Source: RGIG5675 sp050943435
Lineage (GTDB): Bacteria; Bacillota; Clostridia; Oscillospirales; Ruminococcaceae
Reading direction: 5' to 3'
DNA: 10,798 nucleotides
Assembly: GCA_050943435.1 (NCBI GenBank)
Contig: JBMNPE010000052.1
Span: 1-10,798, forward strand
The notes beneath the pieces are model-generated. The model saw only the letters and a list, made by a program, of their open reading frames with translations, was not told where the DNA came from and did not search any database. The stretch's first letter is position 1; each line of letters starts with the position of its first letter. Of this stretch, positions 1 to 6,869 are shown piece after piece. The translations under genes and the position numbers were made by a program.

Positions 1-682
1 CAGAGAATATGAGGCATGCGAGAGCTATTGCAACTCCTTCTAACAGGACTCCGCAGTAGCTCTTTAGGAATGAATACCCTATTCCTGCAGTGGGCTCTCC
101 TGCTATCGTGGAGAGCGGTATCGGGGAGATGGCTGTGTACATGTAAAGCCGGAACATCCTCCCGTAGACAGTGAGTATCAGTATAAAAGACACTATGGTG
201 ACTGCGAGGCAGCCAATGAGTGAAACAGCCCAGAGCGGTATTGAACTGAAGGTTCCCGCCTCAGCGAGCATCGCCTTGATTTCATCAGGGAGGACAGTCT
301 TCCCTCCTCCAGGAGCGGCTGTTCCCATGACTCCTGCGAGCATTCCCTGGAATATCCCGAACATGGCGTTCATGAGCTCCATCCCGTGGGTCACGAGCGC
401 TTTGGCTGCGACGAACCTCAGAAACAGCTTTACAGCGGCTTCAGGCCTCCTCAGCTCCTCAAGGGATCCTGCAGTCCTGAAAACCCCTAAAAAGAAGAAC
501 AGCACCGTGAGCGCTGCCCCGAATGCAGCCAGGATTCCGTTGATGTTTTTTATTATCTCCCATATCCTGCCGTCCCTGAACTCGGCGGGAGAGACAGTCA
601 GCAGCTGCCATATCTCGGTGAGCTTTTCGTCCCATGTGTCGAGGGCATTCTGCAGGTTCTCAGCTATCCAGGCATTGTCCAT
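1..682 (-). CDS. VirB6/TrbL-like T4SS inner-membrane channel protein (3' end cut by window)
   Basis: Polytopic membrane protein of the conjugation channel, of the TrbL/VirB6 (CD0411-like) type found in Bacillota elements. The frame is open for 227 codons from ATG 682 to base 1, so the C-terminus lies outside. After a soluble N-terminus of about 45 residues there is a membrane segment at about 48-68, weaker hydrophobic stretches near 85-120, a Gly/Ala/Pro linker at 118-128, and strong segments at about 150-173 and 210-227. The stretch YGRMFRLYMYTAISPIPLS (173-191) is the part most like the family: a basic, aromatic loop followed by a helix with an SPIPL turn. Only ATG 682 is a sensible start; an in-frame stop lies 27 bases upstream. 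A GGAGG touches the ATG and is too close, so the AAGGAAG about 12 bases upstream is the better ribosome site. The gene follows the pilin-like gene, as in Tn1549-type modules. Family assignment is from remembered motifs, not a search. Confidence 0.82.
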   Translation of the reverse strand, partial: MDNAWIAENLQNALDTWDEKLTEIWQLLTVSPAEFRDGRIWEIIKNINGILAAFGAALTVLFFFLGVFRTAGSLEELRRPEAAVKLFLRFVAAKALVTHGMELMNAMFGIFQGMLAGVMGTAAPGGGKTVLPDEIKAMLAEAGTFSSIPLWAVSLIGCLAVTIVSFILILTVYGRMFRLYMYTAISPIPLSTIAGEPTAGIGYSFLKSYCGVLLEGVAIALACLIFS

Positions 683-715
683 CCTCCGATTCTTCTTCCT
701 TTCAGGTCATTAGAA

Positions 716-735
716 AAGGCCGCTCCAGCGGCCTT
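716..735 (-). terminator. Hairpin just upstream of VirB6 gene, terminator/attenuator-like
   Basis: A perfect inverted repeat, AAGGCCGCT (716-724) against AGCGGCCTT (727-735), folds as eight pairs with a four-base loop. On the minus strand it is followed by a short T run (TTTTCTA). It lies 33 bases before the VirB6 start, so full termination here would silence VirB6; partial termination or a leader structure is more likely. It could also act on the plus strand, where the T-rich stretch 738-764 follows, but no plus-strand gene ends here. Confidence 0.55.
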
Positions 736-776
736 GAATTTTCTTATATATTTTTATTTTATTGTCCCGTGACATG
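736..776 (-). promoter_or_regulatory. AT-rich spacer between two hairpins, possible promoter for VirB6
   Basis: This 41-base spacer is very AT-rich compared with its surroundings and on the minus strand contains AAAATATATAAG, which could serve as a -10 element for a transcript entering VirB6. No convincing -35 hexamer is seen at 16-18 bases. If it is a promoter, the hairpin at 716-735 would lie in the early leader and act as an attenuator. The reading rests only on base composition and position. Confidence 0.25.
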
Positions 777-803
777 AAAAGGGCCGTCCTTCCTGGACGG
801 CCC
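777..803 (-). terminator. Rho-independent terminator after the small membrane protein gene
   Basis: GGGCCGTCC (781-789) pairs with GGACGGCCC (795-803) across a five-base loop, giving a nine-pair GC-rich stem. On the minus strand it is followed directly by TTTT (780-777). It begins 16 bases after the stop codon of the 819-1040 gene, which is the expected place for a terminator. Together with the hairpin at 716-735 it splits the otherwise continuous operon between the pilin block and VirB6. Confidence 0.72.
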
Positions 804-818
804 GCTGCATCTAATCTG

Positions 819-1040
819 TCAGACGGAAGCGCTTCCCCCGTCATCATCTCCGGAATTGTCATCCCTGCTGCTCAGATCGGCATTGTCGTCATTTTTCTTA
901 TTTTTCTTTCTCAGCACAAGAATCAGCACAATCACCAGCACAAGGACCGCGGCAACTATCGTCAGTATCTGCCAGAACATTATGTTCGACTCGTCGCCGG
1001 TGGCCGGAGTCATGACCTTTAAAAATCTGCTTGCATCCAT
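819..1040 (-). CDS. Small single-pass membrane protein with sortase-signal-like core and acidic tail
   Basis: A 73-residue protein of unknown function. The layout is a short N-terminus, MTPATGDESN (residues 10-19), a strongly hydrophobic segment at about 20-43, the basic cluster RKKNKK, and then about 24 residues rich in Asp and Ser. The TPATGD + hydrophobic helix + basic stretch resembles a Gram-positive cell-wall sorting signal (LPxTG type), but the protein does not stop after the basic residues and the motif lacks the canonical LP. ATG 1040 is chosen over ATG 1070 because GGGGTG lies six bases upstream of it; 1070 has no such site and would add ten residues. The gene lies between the pilin-like gene and VirB6, so a role in the secretion channel or its surface exposure is possible but inferred from position only. 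Stop is TGA, followed by a terminator. Confidence 0.7.
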   Translation of the reverse strand: MDASRFLKVMTPATGDESNIMFWQILTIVAAVLVLVIVLILVLRKKNKKNDDNADLSSRDDNSGDDDGGSASV

Positions 1041-1117
1041 ATCTTTCACCCCTGCAGGATATTTCCTCATATGGTAATGATATTCATTTTGGATTTCTCT
1101 GCAAGTATTCCCGGGCT

Positions 1118-1417
1118 TCAGCCTCCGGTTATAAGGTTCATAATCTCCTTGGCGAAGGTTATCACGAGGCCCCCTGCAAACGTCATGAACCCGTTGGCCC
1201 TCTGGCTCGGGTCGTGGCTCTTGAGCGACAGCCCTATCTGGACTATACCGAGTCCCAGCAGTATCATCCCGACAGCCCTGATGAGCCCGAAGATAAAGTC
1301 GGACAGGTTGTTGACTATCCTTATGGGATCTGAATCTGCAGCCGAGAGCAGCAGAACCATGCAGCAGAGTGCCGCAGTCCCTGCCGTCCTCGCAAGCACA
1401 GCTTTTCCTCTCTTCAA
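1118..1417 (-). CDS. Pilin-like small membrane protein (Maff2/VirB2/TrbC type)
   Basis: A 99-residue protein with the build of a T4SS pilin subunit. A positively charged N-terminus and hydrophobic stretch (residues 2-25, ending LLLSAAD) look like a signal peptide cleaved near residue 27. A membrane segment at about 42-65 is followed by a polar loop, SHDPSQRANG, and a second hydrophobic segment at about 76-97. The loop-plus-second-helix pattern resembles the Maff2 family, which sits directly after VirD4 in Tn1549-like elements, exactly as here. The start is TTG 1417: the only nearby ATG (1423) meets a stop after two codons, and a GGAGG lies about ten bases upstream of the TTG. The VirD4 stop codon is one base away, so translation is probably coupled. 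A pilus-forming role is inferred from family and position. Confidence 0.75.
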   Translation of the reverse strand: MKRGKAVLARTAGTAALCCMVLLLSAADSDPIRIVNNLSDFIFGLIRAVGMILLGLGIVQIGLSLKSHDPSQRANGFMTFAGGLVITFAKEIMNLITGG

Positions 1418-1418
1418 A

Positions 1419-3227
1419 TCATCTCATCCTCCCTCTGGATTCGATCCTTATGTATACGGGCTCCGCCGGGCCCTCGGGCGGGTCGAGGTCGCACTCGGCC
1501 TCCATTTCGGGGATCACTGCAGTGTCAGGATTTTCGTCATCGCCCACAGAGATGCTCTCTATCACCGCATCCGGAACAAGGTCGTCCCAGTACCTGTACG
1601 CTGGTCCTCCTCCCGAATATGTCATGCCGTACTGGGGGTGGCTCTTCATGTCGTATTTTTCGTCTATCACCGGTTTTTCTCCCCTTATAAAGAGCAGGGC
1701 CCGCTTTCCGTCGAGCCTTCTCACCTCGTCCGGGAACATCAGCTTCCTGCCTGCGCTCGAATCGTTTTCCCCGTACGAGCCCTTCTGCCCTTTGGATTTA
1801 GAATAGCTCCTCACCTCAATGGTCTCGTCGCCGAGCATCTTTGACATGAGCTCATGAGTGGAAGTCTCCCCTCCTCCCATGTAGAGGAGCTCGTCGCAGT
1901 TTCCCACTATGCTCTCCCAGTTCTTTTCGTAGAGGGCCCTCAGCTGCGACATGTTCTGCAGTATGATGCTCACGAACACTCCCCTCGACCTCATGACCGA
2001 GAGGATCCTGTCAAAGGAACTTGGCAATGTGACGTTCGAAAACTCGTCCATAATCAGGTGCACCGGCACCGGAAGGCTTCCGGAAAACTGTCTGTCCGCT
2101 ATCCTGAATAGCTGCTGGAAGAGCTGGGTGTAGAGCATCGACACGAGGAAGTTGAAGCTCGAGTCGTTGTCCGGAATCACAGCGAACAGAGCTGTCTTCT
2201 CGAGCCCCATGGAACCGAGGTCCAGGTCGTCCGAGGATGTGAGCTTCCTCACGCTCTCGAGGTTGAACTTCTCGAGCCTCGCCATAAGGGTCACCTGTAT
2301 GGACTTGAGCGTCTTTGGCGATCCCGAGTGGTACGACTTGTAGTATTTGAGCGCAATGTTCTCGGGGTCCTTCCTGCCGAGGTCGTAGAACAGCCTGTCG
2401 AGATCCGTGTCGGAGGGCCTCTCCTCGTCCTCTATTGCTCCTCTCCTGAGGAGTTCCATTACGTTCCCGAAGTTCTGCTCCTCGGGAGGTGCCTCGGACT
2501 TAAGGAGGTAGATGAGTGCCGAGAGCAGCATCGCCGCGGAGGTGTCCCAGAACGGGTCGCTCGTCCTCGAGCCCCGGGGAAGCGTCGACCTCATGAGGTT
2601 TGTGACGAGCCTCTGCACGTCGTTTTCGTCGCTTACGTACCGGAACGGGTTGTAGCATGCGCTCTTGTCCATGGATATGAGGTCGAGGACCTTTACTTTG
2701 TATCCCCTCGATTCGAGCACGGAACCGGTCTCCCTCACTATCTCCCCCTTGGGGTCCAGCACGAACACGGACTCCTCCCTTGCCGAGAGCAGGTTCGGGA
2801 TGCAGAAGCACCTCGTCTTCCCGGCCCCGGATCCTCCTATCACCAGGGTGTTGAGGTTCCTCTGGTGCCTCTTCGTGTCGAGTCCTATCGAAACGTGCTT
2901 TGTGAGTATCTTGGCCTCAGCGCCTCCCGAATACTTCCTTCCGAGTGACGCCGGATCCCCCCATGACGCAGACCCGCGCTCTTCCCCTCTTCTTGTCTCC
3001 GGCATGTCGGAGAGCAAGAGGGCCGCGACTGCCGAATAAACCGCAGCGCACGCCGCCATGCATGCCGGGGCCGCGCAGCACCAGTACGGTGTTATGCATC
3101 CCGAAAGTATCCCGGCAAGTCCTGCCATTATCCCGGAGAGCCCGCTTCCGGCAAACGGGGCTATCAGGAATCCGAGGGCCGCGGCGGGGATTATCCCGAA
3201 TGCCGCTGCCGCATATCTCTTTTTCAA
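1419..3227 (-). CDS. virD4: VirD4/TraG-type type IV coupling protein
   Basis: Membrane-bound hexameric ATPase that links the relaxosome to the secretion channel. Of 602 residues, the first 75 or so hold two hydrophobic, Ala/Gly-rich membrane stretches (about 5-45 and 50-72). GSASW (86-90) matches the GSARW-like lead-in of the family. Walker A is GGSGAGKT (131-138), VFVLDPKGE (154-162) follows, Walker B is LIMDEF (391-396), and VSIILQNMSQL (419-429) is the conserved segment after it. Length is normal for Bacillota VirD4. The start is TTG 3227, 12 bases after the TAG of the upstream gene and in the same frame; no close Shine-Dalgarno site is seen and the next in-frame ATG would remove the first membrane segment, so re-initiation after the TAG is the likely route. 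The function is certain at family level; PcfC is the equivalent in pCF10-type systems. Confidence 0.95.
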   Translation of the reverse strand: MKKRYAAAAFGIIPAAALGFLIAPFAGSGLSGIMAGLAGILSGCITPYWCCAAPACMAACAAVYSAVAALLLSDMPETRRGEERGSASWGDPASLGRKYSGGAEAKILTKHVSIGLDTKRHQRNLNTLVIGGSGAGKTRCFCIPNLLSAREESVFVLDPKGEIVRETGSVLESRGYKVKVLDLISMDKSACYNPFRYVSDENDVQRLVTNLMRSTLPRGSRTSDPFWDTSAAMLLSALIYLLKSEAPPEEQNFGNVMELLRRGAIEDEERPSDTDLDRLFYDLGRKDPENIALKYYKSYHSGSPKTLKSIQVTLMARLEKFNLESVRKLTSSDDLDLGSMGLEKTALFAVIPDNDSSFNFLVSMLYTQLFQQLFRIADRQFSGSLPVPVHLIMDEFSNVTLPSSFDRILSVMRSRGVFVSIILQNMSQLRALYEKNWESIVGNCDELLYMGGGETSTHELMSKMLGDETIEVRSYSKSKGQKGSYGENDSSAGRKLMFPDEVRRLDGKRALLFIRGEKPVIDEKYDMKSHPQYGMTYSGGGPAYRYWDDLVPDAVIESISVGDDENPDTAVIPEMEAECDLDPPEGPAEPVYIRIESRGRMR

Positions 3228-3239
3228 CGGGATGTCCGG

Positions 3240-4106
3240 CTATGCCGTCTCCCTTCCCGCTTCCTTTACGGGACTCTCCACAGTGAGGTCGAGGGAATCC
3301 TCGATGACCCTCGCCGCAGAGCGGAATGCGTCCCTCGCCCTTGAGAACACGCCCCTGATTTCCTTTGGCTTATAGTAGTCGCCGAGATCAGACACCTGAG
3401 GAGCCTCGAACTCAATCCCGAACCTCCTGCAGAGCATGCACGCCGCGATGTCCGCTGCCTCCTTTGCAGTTTCCATGTGGTAACCGCTCCTCATGCAGGC
3501 GCCTTCCATGACCCCGAGGGCTGTGGCAAATGCCTCCTCCTTTGTGGAAGCAGCTCCTCCGGAGAGGAAGACCGTCCCGGTATTGCTGTCGTATTCCGCC
3601 ATGCTCCCGTTCTCCCCGTCCCTCACGAGCACCGGGCACGGGCTCGCCGAAACGACCTCCCTAGCAAATGACGCTGGGTCCAGTTTTCTTCCGGCTGCTT
3701 CCGGAGCAGGGGCGTCTGTCTGCGATATATCAAAGACTTTTCTTATCTCGGCCTTTCTTCCCCTTGTCCCGTCGCGCCTTGTGTATTCCCGGGAAGAGAG
3801 TGTGAGTATCGCCTTTTCCCCGGCCCTCACCGCGGTCCCGGCCCTCTTCCACTCTTCATAGGTGCCGAGCTGCACCGCCTCCGGGCACTGCTCCGAAACA
3901 AGCAGAGCATTAGAGACAGACATCGAGTCGAACCTCGCCTGAACATCAATGTATTTTTCCAGCCTCTCAGGCGATTTTGCCGCCGCCCTCGTGCAGGAAT
4001 CGAGCAGTTCGAAAACCTCGCGCCTCTCCTCGTCCTTCCTGCTTCCCCAGTCGGGGGCCATCATCCTCGCGGCCTCCTCCATGTTCTTCTTCGGTATGAA
4101 ATTCAT
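3240..4106 (-). CDS. ArdC-like protein with degenerate zinc-peptidase site
   Basis: A 288-residue paralogue of the ArdC-like protein at 7076-8242. The N-terminal ssDNA-binding-like half aligns by eye: SVSNALLV, LGTYEEWKRAG and VRAGEKAI (residues 63-100) match SARNVTLIL, VAGYRTWLSKF and VIKGEKGI of the other, and both have VFDISQT/VFDVSQT. In the peptidase half the HELAH of the paralogue is replaced by MEGAC (200-204): the Glu remains but both His are lost, and the downstream acidic ligand region reads KEAADIAACMLCRRFGIE. Catalysis is therefore unlikely, while DNA binding may persist. The gene lies between PcfB and VirD4; its ATG overlaps the PcfB stop (ATGA) and it ends in TAG 12 bases before VirD4. 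A role as accessory to coupling protein or transferred strand is inferred from this position. Confidence 0.8.
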   Translation of the reverse strand: MNFIPKKNMEEAARMMAPDWGSRKDEERREVFELLDSCTRAAAKSPERLEKYIDVQARFDSMSVSNALLVSEQCPEAVQLGTYEEWKRAGTAVRAGEKAILTLSSREYTRRDGTRGRKAEIRKVFDISQTDAPAPEAAGRKLDPASFAREVVSASPCPVLVRDGENGSMAEYDSNTGTVFLSGGAASTKEEAFATALGVMEGACMRSGYHMETAKEAADIAACMLCRRFGIEFEAPQVSDLGDYYKPKEIRGVFSRARDAFRSAARVIEDSLDLTVESPVKEAGRETA

Positions 4107-4618
4107 TCCTGTATCTTTCTCCCATCATTGCTTCCCGAACCGTCCTCAAGGTCGGGTTCGGGCTCCACATCCGGCCCGCTCCTCGCATATGCTCCCCTCG
4201 AGACTGCTTCGAGCCTTCTCATGAGGGATGCATGTGATCCGGAGCCTGCCTCCCTCTCCGGTGCCTTTCTCCTGGAAGTCAGTATCGAGGCTATCCTCGA
4301 GGAATCCTCCTCATGTGCCACAAGGATATATGAGTCGGCGCCTTTCTCCCTCATGACGGCGTACTGGAGGCCTTCCCTCCTCGCCTCCTTTACGAATACC
4401 GCCTTCTCCTTTGGGCTCAGTTCCTTTACTACAAGCCCGTCCGGGGACCTCATCATCATCGAGAGCCTCCTCGAGACTGGCATGTTCCTCCTGGAGAGGC
4501 CCGACACAATGAGGGCCGCAGTCCTCGCTGCGGCCTTTCCCGTTATTCTCACGGCCTTCCGGGTTCCGTCTATCGCAAACCTCGCTACTGCCGAGGCCTC
4601 GTCACCGCTTATGCTCAC
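4103..4618 (-). CDS. PcfB family protein (DUF3801)
   Basis: A 171-residue soluble protein resembling PcfB/DUF3801, a conjugation protein usually encoded just before the VirD4 coupling protein. The opening GDEASAVARFAIDGTRKAV (5-23), the ITGKAAARTAALIV stretch (25-38) and the later block KAVFVKEARREGLQYAVMR (72-90) followed by DSYILVAHEEDSSRI follow the family pattern of an N-terminal helix pair and a small alpha/beta domain. The last 50 residues are low-complexity, rich in Ser, Gly, Glu and Asp. The start is GTG 4618, whose GTGA overlaps the relaxase stop; GGAGG lies seven bases upstream. The exact molecular role of PcfB is not established; position ties it to coupling-protein function. Here the ArdC-like gene separates it from VirD4, which is not the usual arrangement. 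Confidence 0.75.
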   Translation of the reverse strand: MSISGDEASAVARFAIDGTRKAVRITGKAAARTAALIVSGLSRRNMPVSRRLSMMMRSPDGLVVKELSPKEKAVFVKEARREGLQYAVMREKGADSYILVAHEEDSSRIASILTSRRKAPEREAGSGSHASLMRRLEAVSRGAYARSGPDVEPEPDLEDGSGSNDGRKIQE

Positions 4619-5964
4619 AGCTCCTCCTCCCTGGATCTGTCCATTTCTCTCTGCTTCCTCGCTATTTCCAGTTCCGACAGTGACCTTTCCACCTCAGGCG
4701 CGGATTTTATGACCCCGGAGAGCCTCTTTTCAACGAGGCTCAGTCCGTTTCTCTTTTCAACAAGGCTTTCCACCTTCTTTATGTCTTCAGGATCCTCATC
4801 CCTGCCGCGATACTGTATCCTCGACCTGAGCCTTCCTATCTCCCTTCTCACTTCCTTGAGCTCCTCCTGCGCTGACCCGAACCTTTCCCGGGCTTCGCCG
4901 AGGTCCCTGATTCCGAGCTTCTCCATGGTCTCCAGCTGCTCTGAAAGCCTGTCACTGCGGACGATAGCCCTTCTCATCTGTATCGGAACCCTCAGGTAGT
5001 CGTATCTCTGGTAGCACGGTATCATGCCGAGTTCCTCGAGGCACAGGCTGTATCTCGAAATAAGGTCCGTCTTTCCCCTCAGCCTGTCCTGCCTCACAGG
5101 CATGCTGTACTGCAGCCTGTCCCTGTGCCTTATCTCATATGCAGCCCTGCCGGCATCCGGCTTGAATTTCTCTATTTCCTTCTCTATTTCTTCTGTGCCG
5201 AAGTCGTTAATGTCGTCGCTCATCTTGAGCACTGTTCCGGAATAGAGCGCTTTCACCACGATTCCGCCCTGGTATTTCCTCATGATCCCGTAGCCTAGAA
5301 GCTTAAGGTTCTTGAGAAATTCCTCTTTTGTCGAGGATGCCTCCGCTGCCTTTCTGAGGGCTAGCCTCGCTATGTTGTACTCCGACCCGCAGCCTGCGGC
5401 GGTCAGTGCCCTCACGCTGGCGTTGGCTCCGTGGGACGAATCCCTGTTCTCATAGGTTCCCCTGCCGCGCGTCTTTCCATGTCTTGCGAGAATGGAATAA
5501 ATGGACCTCCTGATCCCCATTGACCGGAAATCCTTCTCCGTGAGCGCTTCCCCTCCCATGTAGGGGATTCCGCTCACCACCATGTGGCAGTGGATGTCGC
5601 GAGTGTTCATGTGGACAGCCATGACACACTGCTTTCCGGGAAACTGCTCAGCAGCAATCTCGTTCGCTATTTCGAGAAGCTCCCCGGGTTCTGTGGAAAA
5701 CCCGTTCAGCATGAGCATGATTCTCCCGTAAGCCGCACTGCTTCCGGGCCCTCTCATCGCTTCCTCCATGCGGAACTCATCTGCGGCGAGGTGCGGGCTG
5801 CAGAGCCTTCCCCTCACTGCATATCCTGACTCAGCACCAGTAGGAGTCCTCCCTGTCCTCAGGGAATACAGGCTCATATCCGTCTTGTGAGGGTTTACTG
5901 CGTAGCTTATGGCCTTTGCCGCCGCTGCAGAGCCCTTCATAGAAGTGATCTTTACTAGCGCCAC
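4615..5964 (-). CDS. MobP-like relaxase (Relaxase/MobA-type nuclease domain)
   Basis: Nicks the transfer origin and stays covalently bound to the 5' end of the transferred strand. It has 449 residues. The probable catalytic Tyr is Y21 in KAISYAVNPHKTD (17-29). The metal-binding motif is H118-MNTRDI-H125-C-H127, followed by MVVSGIPY, which is the three-His signature of the PF03432 family. The C-terminal third (about 340-449) is charged and predicted to be coiled-coil, useful for accessory or coupling-protein contacts. The start is GTG 5964, since a full-consensus AAGGAGG (5970-5976) sits five bases upstream; this start overlaps the MobC gene by 10 bases. MobC upstream and PcfB downstream, both overlapping, place it in the relaxosome block. 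No transfer-origin sequence was recognised beside it. Confidence 0.92.
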   Translation of the reverse strand: MALVKITSMKGSAAAAKAISYAVNPHKTDMSLYSLRTGRTPTGAESGYAVRGRLCSPHLAADEFRMEEAMRGPGSSAAYGRIMLMLNGFSTEPGELLEIANEIAAEQFPGKQCVMAVHMNTRDIHCHMVVSGIPYMGGEALTEKDFRSMGIRRSIYSILARHGKTRGRGTYENRDSSHGANASVRALTAAGCGSEYNIARLALRKAAEASSTKEEFLKNLKLLGYGIMRKYQGGIVVKALYSGTVLKMSDDINDFGTEEIEKEIEKFKPDAGRAAYEIRHRDRLQYSMPVRQDRLRGKTDLISRYSLCLEELGMIPCYQRYDYLRVPIQMRRAIVRSDRLSEQLETMEKLGIRDLGEARERFGSAQEELKEVRREIGRLRSRIQYRGRDEDPEDIKKVESLVEKRNGLSLVEKRLSGVIKSAPEVERSLSELEIARKQREMDRSREEEL

Positions 5965-6290
5965 GGCATCCTCCTTTCCGGCGGCATCAGGAATTTCTCC
6001 TCAAGGGACTTTATCGTGTCCTTAAATTTTTTTGAGAGTTCCGGGAGTTCTTCTCCGGAATCTGTTTTGGAAGCCTTTTTGAGCTCATCTGCAGCAGCGC
6101 AGGCCCTGTCCAGGGCCTCATAGAATTCGGGTCCCGGCTTTTCCCTCGGCTCATATCCCATGATGAGAACCCTTACGAGCTCCGTTGGTTTAAAACCGGT
6201 GAGCTCTGACTTCCTCATGAGGTCCCGGTAGTGCTCCTCGTCAAACGATATCGACAAATACCTGCGGGGAGGCCTCTCCTTCTTTTCCAT
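5955..6290 (-). CDS. mobC: MobC-like relaxosome accessory protein (ribbon-helix-helix)
   Basis: A 111-residue basic protein expected to bind the transfer origin and help the relaxase. RYLSISFDEEHYRDLMRKSE (residues 10-29) followed by TGFKPTELVRVLIMGYEP fits a ribbon-helix-helix fold: a short strand, then two helices. The rest is helical and charged, ending MPPERRMPWR. The start ATG 6290 is needed to keep the strand; it lies inside the end of the DUF4314/DUF3846 gene, a 50-base overlap, and has no good Shine-Dalgarno site. The stop is TAG. The assignment rests on the fold pattern plus the position directly before the relaxase. Confidence 0.75.
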   Translation of the reverse strand: MEKKERPPRRYLSISFDEEHYRDLMRKSELTGFKPTELVRVLIMGYEPREKPGPEFYEALDRACAAADELKKASKTDSGEELPELSKKFKDTIKSLEEKFLMPPERRMPWR

Positions 6291-6867
6291 ATGCAGTAAT
6301 GCTCAAGTCAGCTGAATTATTAGGGGAAAGAGGATGTCTCAGAAGCTTCATGTATTTCCCGGAAAGCTTACCGGGCATTGACAGGTACCTTGGGCTGGAA
6401 CCCGGCGAATAGGCAAGGAAGAAAGTCCCGCGAACAATGTCGAGAATCCTTCCGTCCTCAGTGACGACAGCCCTGTTGGGTGCGAGTCCCAGGTATTTCC
6501 CGAGGCTGCAGCAGACGAGTGCTACATCGTCCTTATATGGCATGTATTCCTCGGGCTCGCCTCCGACGGTCTTCCTTATCCCGTCAAGGGAGTCCTCTAT
6601 CTCCGCGAGCCCCGCCTCTTTTCCCGGGGCCAGCAGCACCACCCTTATCTTTCCCGGGGGATCCGCCTTCCTGAATTCGTCCCTCAGCGGGTCGAGGGCC
6701 AGTCTCGACCCGTTTTCCCAGATCATCTCCGCTGTCCCGTCTTCCCTCACCGCCTTCACCCTTCCCCTTAGTCCAGAGGTAAGTAAATACGACGATCTCG
6801 ACTTTATGAGTTCGATCTCCGTCCCGGGAGGGAAGTTCTTCATCATTTGCAGGGCAAGCGGGGACAT
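6241..6867 (-). CDS. DUF4314-DUF3846 fusion protein
   Basis: A 208-residue protein typical of Bacillota mobile elements, function unknown. The N-terminal part (about 11-66) looks like DUF4314: PPGTEIELIKS, then GLRGRVKAVREDGTAEMIW and ENGSRLALDPLRDEF, a small beta-barrel-like domain. The second part (about 73-178) looks like DUF3846: KIRVVLLAPGKEAGLAEIED, DDVALVCCSLGKYLGLAPNR, EDGRILDIVRGTFFLA and a closing KYMKLLRHP. A C-terminal tail of 30 residues follows. ATG 6867 starts two bases after the stop of the upstream TTRAP-like gene and has no clear ribosome site, so coupled translation is likely. The domains are often encoded as separate proteins; here both are in one chain. Confidence 0.8.
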   Translation of the reverse strand: MSPLALQMMKNFPPGTEIELIKSRSSYLLTSGLRGRVKAVREDGTAEMIWENGSRLALDPLRDEFRKADPPGKIRVVLLAPGKEAGLAEIEDSLDGIRKTVGGEPEEYMPYKDDVALVCCSLGKYLGLAPNRAVVTEDGRILDIVRGTFFLAYSPGSSPRYLSMPGKLSGKYMKLLRHPLSPNNSADLSITAYGKEGEASPQVFVDIV

Positions 6868-6869
6868 CG

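Noticed and set aside
1071..2948. Long open frames on the plus strand opposite VirD4 and the pilin gene
   Set aside because: They are antisense to a coupling protein with all its motifs, have no ribosome sites and read as biased, Arg/Pro/Leu/Ser-rich nonsense; high GC and few stops in the reverse frames explain them.
3240..3242. TAG as a pyrrolysine codon
   Set aside because: MobC also ends in TAG where read-through would meet TAA at once, so TAG serves as an ordinary stop in this operon; no pyl genes are present in the window.
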